Assembly (NCBI GenBank): GCA_002989075.1
Contig: PSQN01000016.1
Span: 992,001 to 1,056,000, forward strand
From: Arthonia radiata
Lineage: Eukaryota > Ascomycota > Arthoniomycetes > Arthoniales > Arthoniaceae
Direction: 5' to 3'
DNA: 64,000 bases
The stretch's first letter is position 1. Each line of letters opens with the position of its first letter. The notes beneath the pieces were generated by a model. It was not told the DNA's origin and ran no database searches. It was given only the letters and a program-made list of their open reading frames with translations. Made by a program: the position numbers and the translations under genes. Below are positions 55,244-64,000 of this stretch, one piece after another.

Positions 55244-58200
55244 GAGGGTCTTGCACACGCGTCGCGTATCTAGTCGCGGAAAATGCAATGACTGAGCACG
55301 ATTTGGGTAATGAGCCAGCCTTGAAATCTTCTTTATTTGAGTGTGGGGAAGCAAGCTGTTGGCTCTTGTATATGTGTCGTGATAGCATCAAGTGATCATG
55401 AATGAAAGAGGCCTGTGATAGGTTTGCGTGATTTTCATTGTGGTGCCATGGCGGCGTACTACATTCACCATACTCGCTTCCATTTTCGACTCATTCACTA
55501 CTGTTTTAAACTATGAGCACGATATCAATAGCTAGATCTAATACAATCTAAATTACAGATCTATACTTTTATTATCTATAGCTTAAGCTTGGTTTTTATT
55601 GTCTTTTAATCTTCTTATTTAAGCTTTATTATATTACTACCTATATCCTCCTTACTTAGCTCTATAGAGTTAAAATTCTATACTAGGCTACTTTAGTATT
55701 TTCTATTTATTAGTACTAGCTAAAGCTAGTACTCTATACTTATACAAAAGTTTCTACTTATATAAAATTATATTCTTATATTAGCTACTTATATAGCTAG
55801 ATATACTTAGAGTTATATAATTTACTTACTAATTAATAGCTTAGATTCTAATCTTATAGTTAGCTTACTCTTCTAATTCTACTTTCTAACTATTTTTCTT
55901 AAAGAGAAAGCTATAACTATATCTTCTTTCTATATTTAGTAACTATTACTCTTTTTATACTTCAGTTTCTTATATCTATATATCTTATATTAAATAGAAT
56001 TAAGATTCTTATAAGCTAGATTATATTTAGTAATTATATACTTACTAGTATATATAAGCTACTTTACTACTCTCTAAAGTTAAAGTAGTATTCTATCTAA
56101 ATTAATTTTATCTATAATAGCTTTAATTTTATTAATAAAATAGCCTAGTATTTATTCTAAATTTATTAAGTATCTAAAAAAAAGAGCTTTAATAATAATA
56201 TAGATATAAGTTTAAGTATTTATATAAAAAATATATAATAAATAGAGATCTATTATAAAATTATATTTTAAATAAATCTTATAGTAGATATAAAAGTATA
56301 AGAAATATATAATATATATAATATATATACTATATCTATAGAAGTAAATAACTAGAGTAGTAAGGCTCTATAGTATAAAAAAGTACTTAGAACTAAAATA
56401 GTAGTATCTAGAAACTATATAGTATATTAAACTATATTTAGAGCGCTCTTATAATATTATAAAGTACTAACTAGCTAAGTCTTATTAGAGCTATAAAGAA
56501 CCTTAAAAAGATACTAGAATATAGAAAGTATATATTAAATAGAAGAGAAGTCTAAGGTATAGTAGAGTATAGACTTAAAAATAAAGAGAAGATACTAGTA
56601 GTATTTCTAGTATAGTATTTTTAGGCTACTATTATAGTATAAGTACTAAATATAGAGTCTATAAGAGTAACTTAATATAATTAATCTACTATATAGATAT
56701 AGATTAAAAAAGCTAAATAAATAGAAAGCTAGAAACTCCTTAAGAAAGTCTAATAGATAATTTTAGCTATTATAGTAGTTTAAACTTACTAGAGTAGTAC
56801 TATAGAGATTATACTCTCTAGTATATAAGCTATACTATAAGTATAGAAAGTAGTCTTAATACTAGATCTTAAGATTCTTTATTAGAACTTTTTTATTAAG
56901 ATTCTAAAGGTACTATTAAGTATAGAGATAAACTATAGTAGTAAGGCTATAAATATAGCTCTATAAAGGGTTATTAAGTAAAACTTTATAAAGATAGTAG
57001 GTCTTCTTTAAATAATATAAGTAATATAGCTTTATTTAATACTAAAGTTAGCTCGCTCTTAAAGAGATAATAATATTATAGCTTACTAGTAGTTAGCTTT
57101 CTAACTTAAGCTATATAATACTAGACTATTTAGAAGAGTCTTGTTCTTAATATAAGGCTCTATAACATTAGAGTATTTAACTATATAGTTTAGATTAAGA
57201 ACTATTTTAAGTATCAGTAATAGAAATAAATACTAGTAGTTAATATACTACTTAGTAGTATACTATAGATAGTATATAGAAGTTTATAAATTTTATAAGT
57301 GTAATATAGAATATATCTTTTATAGTATAAACTATAGTAAGAACTACTAGACTTAATAATGCTAGTTATTTATAGCCTTCTAATTCTACTATAAGAAGAT
57401 TTAAATATATTAGATATATCTTATAGTATAATTATTATATATTTAGTATATACTAGTTTATATAGATAGACTCTAAGAAATTTACCTTTTAGATAGAAAA
57501 ATCGAAGGTAGCTTACTAGCTTAAGTTAACTTATTAGATAGGTTGACTAATCTTTATTATCTTAGTAATAAAGAACTTAGTTTAGAGACTACTTTTCTTT
57601 AGTAGCTAATAGATACTATAGTAGAAAGAAGAAAGTACAAAGATTAATTAAAGTAAGTAATAATAGAATGCTAGGTTATATAATATAATTATAGTAATAT
57701 AAATAGAAGAGCTATATAGCTCTTTTTTAATTTACTTAAGAATAGTCTTATTATTATATTCTAGAAGCTAAGATAGAATATTTATACTAACTTAACCTAC
57801 TATCTAAAGATATATAAACTTAAATTTAACTCTAGCTCTCTAATAAAGATAGCTTTTTAGTTAATTAAAAACTAGTAGATATAAATATAGCTTTTTACTA
57901 ATTTAAACTATATATAGCTTAGCTTATCTATAGTACTAATATAGAACTAGTTAGTATAGTTAATATATATAATTTAATAGGTAGTAGTAATACTCTTACT
58001 ATATAGTTTACTATCTATAATACTCTTTAGAGTACTATAGATAAATATATACTACTAGAGAATTTTAATCTTTATATTTAATATAGAATAGCTCTATATA
58101 ATAAAAAGTAACTAGAATATATAGATTCTATACAAACTATATACTATAGATTCTATATAAACTATATACTAACTTGAAGTTTTATTTACTTACCTTAAAA

Positions 58201-58869
58201 ATAGATTAAACTTAAAAAAGATAATAAAAGTTCTTAGTTATAAATCTTATCTTTACTACTAAGTATATTTAAGTATATATCTTCTTTTATAGTCTATAAC
58301 TAGAGTAGACTCTTATTCAGAACTATATTTTAATTAAACTATACTTAATAGAGATCTTTAGTAAGTAAGACTATTATATGTAACTAGTTCTTAATATACT
58401 TAATATAAAAAGTCTTACTAAGAAGCTAAGTATTTTATAGTAGTATAATATAAAGTACTCTCTTAAGACTCTTTATCTTTATTTAGAAGCTCTCTTACTA
58501 AAGTACTATTAATTAGTATAGCTAAGTAAAAGGATAAGGCTAAACTAGTCTTCTAAAGTAAGTAGACTTCTAAATAGTATATAGTAGGCTAAGAAGATTT
58601 ACTTTATAAATTTAGTACTAGTACTAAAATAAGAGTTTTAATATTAGTTAACTATTCTTAAGTATAAGCTCTCTTAAAATAAAAATAAGTATACTAGACT
58701 AATAAAGGTTCTCTTTCTCTTTAATTAAACTAATAGTAGAACTACTAAGATACTTATAGATAAGATAAGAATACTAGTAAAAAAGTTCTTTTTACTAATA
58801 CTATCTATAGATTTCTCTAACCTTAATAGAGATATATAGATAGACTATAAGCTAGATATCTTAGTAGAA

Positions 58870-59830
58870 ATAATGGTTAATAAGATTTAGAGCCTTATTA
58901 ATAGACCTTTAAATAGTAAGATACTAGACTCTAATAGTATTCTAAATAAGATTATTAAAGCTATTTTTTTTACTAGAATTCTTATTTAGTATATACTATT
59001 AGTATATATCTTAGTTTAAGATAATAATCTTTTATCTTTAATAAAACTATTATAATTATTTTATAAAAAGAAGAAAAAAAGAGCTTTATAGTAGTAGTAA
59101 GCTATTAGCTGATTATATTTAAAAATATAGTAGTAAAGCTTATAAAAAAGATACTTATAAACTAAGTTTAGGATACTATAGAGATCTATAGACTATAGCC
59201 TTCTATTATAGAACTAGATTAGAGTATAGTAGTGGTAGTCTATAATATTAGTAATAGGTCTTTTTATCTTCTATATATAGACTATATAGTATACTTATCT
59301 AAAATATATTATCTTTATACTTAATTTAAACAAAGTAGATATATTTAATAATATTTCTTATATTTAGCTAATTATAATTCTTTAAAAAAGACTTTCTAAT
59401 CTAAGTCTAGTATTATATTAGTAGCTTTTTTAGAGCTAGTATATATAAGTAGCCTTAGAGCTATAGGTTAGTTACTAGCTTAGTAATAAAGTAGTATTTT
59501 ATAAGACTTTCTTCTCTTTCTAATTAATCTTTTTTTGAAACTACCTTTCTTAGGAAATTATAGATAATTAGTAATAGTATACTAAGCTTTAGTTTTATTA
59601 ATAATATTAACTTAGTAGCCTAAGTACTAATAGTATATAAAGCCTATACTAAGCTTAGTAAGGTATACTTAATTTATAAGATATAGGTAGTATACTATAC
59701 CTTAGAGGCCCTCTTAGAAGTTTAAAGAGAGTTATAATATAATCTTAGAAAGGATTTAATATAGTTTTTAGTATATAAGGTATATCAATCTAGATTAGAT
59801 AAAATACTAAAACTATGTTAAAACTAGAAT
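58870..59830 (+). mobile_element. Degenerate LINE (Tad-like) reverse transcriptase
   Basis: The plus strand keeps the order of fungal LINE RT blocks after heavy C-to-T and G-to-A change: an IPNKIIKA-like block near 58,930 (reads ILNKIIKA), a LDxxxAFDNxS-like block at 59,302-59,365 (reads LNLNKVDIFNNIS), and a FVDDVNLLA-like block near 59,600 (reads FINNINLVA). Asp-to-Asn and Ala-to-Val changes are those RIP makes. Stops are many, so it is dead. Ends of the element were not found; the 5' part may reach back to about 57 kb and the 3' part toward 60 kb. Confidence 0.55.
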
Positions 59831-60999
59831 AATTTTTAAACCAGTTTTTAAATCTAGACTAATTAAATGAAGTATTCATTATTTAATAAATTCTAAGTTA
59901 AGTTATAGATAGTATACTAAAATACATAATTGTTTCTCTATGTATATATTAGTTATTTAAAAAAAGATTCTGAAAAAGTTTTAGATCTAATTATAAGATC
60001 TAAATTTATATAATATAGATAATATACTACTATAATTAAACTATATATAAAACTAAATTAAAAAACTATATTTGGGTTTTCTAATTCTATTTTAAAGAGA
60101 AAGTAGCTATCTAGTAATCTAAAGCTATCTTCTAATCTAGTAATACTAGAAAACTCTTTTTAGTTTTTTAAGATTTAGACTAAAATTTAGTATAAAAAGT
60201 TATTCTACTAACTAATATAGTAGCTAGCTAGCAAAGCTAGATGTAGAATCAAAAAGTGTAGTTATAAATTCTATATCTTATAACTACTATCTATACTAAA
60301 ACTAGATTAGATCTTGTTTCTACTATAATTATAATTATAGTAACTATTATAACTAGATTATTAGTAAAAATTAAATATTTAGTAGGAGTAGTAGTTATAA
60401 GATCTAAATGTATAAGTAATTTTATATATAGTATTATCTAGTCTTAAAACTATTCTATATCTATTTTAGTATAGTATTATAATAATATTATTCTAGTAAT
60501 TTTATAGTATCTTAATCTATAGAATAGGCTATAAGGTAATTATATAACCTAGAGAGGTTAAGAAAGGCCTCTTATACCTAAGTAGAATTATAGTATTAGT
60601 ATAAAGTCTATAAGCTAGATATATAACTATAATCTATATAGTAGTTATTTAGACTAGTATACTTTATAGAATACTAGAATAGAGTATAGTAATAAAGTTA
60701 TATAAACTATTAAAATATACTAAGTAAGTCTTTATTAAAAGATAAAATAACTATTTTTATTATACTATAGAGGTCTATTAATAGACCTCTACTATAGTTC
60801 TTAAGAAGAAGACTAGTATTCTACTTATTATTGTTATTATTAAATTTCTAATCTATTACCACATATAGTGCGGTCCTAGTTATACTTTATATACTTTTAG
60901 TAGCTAATTTATAAGCTATATTAGTTATATCTAAGGCTTTATATACTATAAATATCTATAGAGTAAGTATTATAAATATAATATTATATTATAATTCTA

Positions 61000-63900
61000 A
61001 TTCTATATTAATATCTATTAAACTCTATATTCTATATATACTAAAACTACTTTAGAAAGTAATAGCTTTAATAAAGAAAAATTAAGTACATAAATAAGCC
61101 TCTATATTATAAGATATCTATAAGACGCCTCTCTACCCTTTACGTACCCTAAATATAGAGGGAGTACCTATACTAAAGTACTAGCGTCTAATGATTACTA
61201 CTTATCGTCCTTCTAGCCTTTAGCTCTCTATACTTATATAGTAGGCTAGAGTTAGAGAGCTAATAAAGTAACCTATATTAACGTTAATATATAATTAAGA
61301 GTTTAGTAAGCTAGTATATAGCCTTATACTAGACTAGTAAACTAGAAAGAGGGTTGCTATATAAAAGAATCTAATAGATATTTTATATATATATAGCTAT
61401 ATAGTAGCTATATAAGAGTTGAAATATTAGTTTAATATAGCTCTTTAATAATATATCTAGTCTAAAATATTCTAAATTAAGCTTAAACTAAAGAAGCCTA
61501 TTAATACTATTAATTAGCTCTAAGCGGTCTATTTGAGTTTTATAAGTTTTATAAATTAAAAACTTTTTCTACTTTAAATAAAAAACTATCGTAAATATAC
61601 TTTAGTCTAATCTTTCTTATAATCTTTATAGAATATCTAATTCTTTCTCTACTATATTTATAAATAATACTTATATTTAAGTATTAACCTTTTCTAATAC
61701 TACCAACTAAACCTAAGTCTTTAAAATAGCTACTTATTTATAGCTACTATACGCTATATTTTAAGTATTTACTTTTAAATTTAAGTATATAGTTAATTTC
61801 AAAAAGTTTAATAGTTATTAACTTTAAAAGTACTAAGAGTATGTTAATATACTCTAAATTAAGCTTATTACTAATTAAATTTAATATTCTTCAAAAAATT
61901 TCTATATTAGCTATAAATTATTAATATTTAAAGGTTTTACTTTTATATACTTCTAATAATTTATTCTAAATCTTATTAATTATATCTAAGCTAGTTATCT
62001 TTATATGTTTAATAACTTTTTTAATCTTCTATATTAAGAGGTTTTAACCTTACTTATACTAATATTTAAGCTTATATTAACTACTAAGTTTAAATAAAGA
62101 ATATACTTTATTTTATCTCTATTTTTCTTAATTCTAGCTATTTATATATAAAACTTATTAATCTAAAGTCTATATAATGTTAAGACTTTTTAATCTACTA
62201 TCTTTATAAATTCTATATATTAACTAACTTTAAGAATAATATATATATCTATACTGAAGTTAACTAAGCAGTCTATATTACTTTATAAATAAGCTCTTAT
62301 ATTAAGTAATATTGCTATCTTATTATTACTAATTTTTCTAATAAACTTATCTTTTTTAGCCTTTTATAGCTAAAGAATTATAATATTATTTAGTAGTTTA
62401 ATTAAAATACTCTTTATTTTAATTCTAATTTCTATTTCTAGTATCATAGTATTCTATTTACTAGTACTATAGCTTATATTATTCTTAATAGTTTATATAG
62501 CTATAAAAAAGAGCTATATATCTTTAATTCTACTAATTTAAAGTAGATTGATTTTATTATAAAAAAGTATAGATTAAAGGTTTAAAAGATATTGAAGCTT
62601 AAACTTTAAAAAAAGAAGCTAAGTAGTAAAAGCTTATTTTAGCTTCTTTATCTTTAATTACTAGTAATTCTAGTTTATTAAGTACTTTTAAATAGCTTAA
62701 TCTCTTAGTTCTATGTTTCTTAGCTACTTCTTAGTAAATTAAATCTATTCTTAAGTTTATAGTTATATTAATATAAACTATCTTTATTTAAAAGTTTTAA
62801 ACTTATATTTAAGTTATATTAGTATAACCTATCTCTAGAGTTTCTATTCTATTAAGCGCTTTTAAATAGCTTACTTTTAAAGCTTTAAGTTCTATAGTAT
62901 TTAAAATACTAACTATTTTTAAGTTTAAGTCTTTAACTATTCTTTAATAGACTATTTCTAGTTTTAGGTTTATAGCTACTTTTAAGTAGGTTATCTATTA
63001 GTTAACTACTTTTAAATAAATTAACTTACTACTATTAATATCTTACTACTGTATTCTTTATATAGAAGCTACTTTATTTATATTACTAGTCTACTAAGAG
63101 TATTAAAAATATTATATATTAGTTAAATAGATTTAAACTATTATAAATAAATCTCTTAAGCCTTAGTTTAGTTTTAATTTAAAAGATATAGATTAGTTTT
63201 ACTTATTAATAGAGTTATAAGCCTTTTATAAAGTATTCTCTAAGAAAGCTATAAAAACCCTTTTACTATACTATTAATATAATTATAAAATTAAGCTTAA
63301 GCTTAGTTTAAAACTACTTTATAGTTTATTATACTCTTATAGCTAATCTAAAGTAAAGACGTTATTTTCACAGCTTGAAGAAAATCTTAATTCTAGCTTT
63401 ATCTATACTAGTTATAGTTTAGCTATATCTCTAGTTCTATTTATTTAGAATTTTAATAGTAATCTTAAAGTTTATATTAATTATAAAGACTTAAATACTT
63501 TATTAGTTAAGATTAAGTATCTTCTTTTATTAATCTGTAAAATATTAAACTATTTATTTAAAGCTAAGTACTATATAAAGCTAAATATTATCTTTATTTT
63601 TAACTATATCTATATAAAAGAAGGTAAAGAATGGAAAACTACTTTTTAAATATACTATAGTCTTTTTAAGTCTCTTATTCTACTACTTAGTCTTTATAAT
63701 AGTTTAGTAACATTTTAGTACTATATTAATAATACTTTATAAAAGTATCTTAATTTTATACTACTTATCTTAATAATAGTTTTATTTACTTAAATAATAA
63801 GAAATTCTATTAAAACTATATTAAGTGAGTTTTAAAAAAGCTTAATAAGGCTAGCTTATAATATAACCTTAAGAAATATAAATTTATAGTTTAAAGGACT

Positions 63901-64000
63901 AAGTATTTAGAACTTATTATTACTATTAATAATGTTTAAATAAATTCTAAGAAGATTAAAACTATTATTAACTAGCCTTAACTTTACTTTATTAAAAAAT
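61000..64000 (+). mobile_element. Ty3/Gypsy-type LTR retrotransposon fossil, RIP-mutated, cut by window edge
   Basis: A reverse-transcriptase region of Gypsy type is recognisable on the plus strand at about 63,340-63,900 by the order of its conserved blocks. Upstream, 61-63.3 kb has the size expected for the gag and protease part, but I could not delimit it or an LTR. The copy is inactive, with dozens of breaks by RIP. It continues beyond 64,000, so LTR comparison for age is not possible here. The left limit given is a guess. Confidence 0.6.

Larger units (their letters stand above)
55506..64000. repeat. AT-rich RIP-mutated repeat block
   Basis: Composition changes sharply within about 60 bp near 55,500. 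For example, bases 58021-58080 contain 11 G/C of 60. TA, CTAG and AGCT are frequent while CA and TG pairs are scarce, the mark of CpA-to-TpA RIP on both strands. No long open frame exists anywhere in it. It continues past the window edge. It contains at least one LINE remnant and one Ty3/Gypsy-type fossil; the rest is unidentified. Confidence 0.92.

Noticed and set aside
55506-64000. TATA boxes, AT tandem runs and short frames in the AT block
   Set aside because: Expected by chance at this composition; none is tied to a gene.

Overview
This is nuclear DNA of a filamentous ascomycete (Pezizomycotina). Dothideomycetes is my best guess, from protein similarity recalled from memory, not a search. 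Three things support a filamentous fungus: short introns (about 50-70 nt) with GTRNGT donors and CTAAC/CTGAC-like branch sites; fungal families such as Zn2Cys6 and C2H2 regulators, BYS1, RGS-LOV and NACHT-ankyrin; and an AT-only block from about 55.5 kb with the base bias of repeat-induced point mutation (RIP).

Layout. 0.3-5.7 kb is accessory: an F-box gene, a lipase-like gene lacking its front end, and, head to head with it, a NACHT-ankyrin gene lacking its nucleotide-binding P-loop. Together these look like a rearranged lipase-NACHT-ankyrin (fungal NLR-like) gene. 5.9-48.8 kb is ordinary gene-dense chromosome: ribosomal protein uL1, the histone chaperone HIR1, a CorA-like transporter, a mitochondrial-type HMG-box protein, the splicing helicase PRP5, a small MGxxC lipid-anchored protein, a cysteine-rich C2H2 regulator, a secreted alpha/beta hydrolase, ARF1, a SIR2/HST1 sirtuin, a HIT hydrolase, TRM11, a conserved 235-residue protein, an RGS-LOV blue-light receptor, a JmjC-like hydroxylase, a Baeyer-Villiger-type monooxygenase, a Zn2Cys6 regulator, a BYS1-like secreted protein, casein kinase II beta and glutathione synthetase. 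49.4-55.2 kb holds a secreted six-hairpin glycosidase and a conserved protein of unknown function. From about 55.5 kb to the end there are no live genes, only mutated repeats: a LINE reverse transcriptase near 58.9-59.8 kb and a Ty3/Gypsy-type fossil running off the right edge.

Many neighbours form divergent pairs sharing 350-670 bp promoters, alternating with convergent pairs. Exon structures were read by hand from splice signals and reading-frame agreement; where I give exons, the phases add up to a whole number of codons. No tRNA, rRNA or CRISPR was seen. The most interesting items are the split NLR-like locus, the RGS-LOV-PAS photoreceptor, the cysteine-rich zinc-finger regulator, three GC-AG introns, and an identical octamer about 160 nt upstream of two housekeeping genes.
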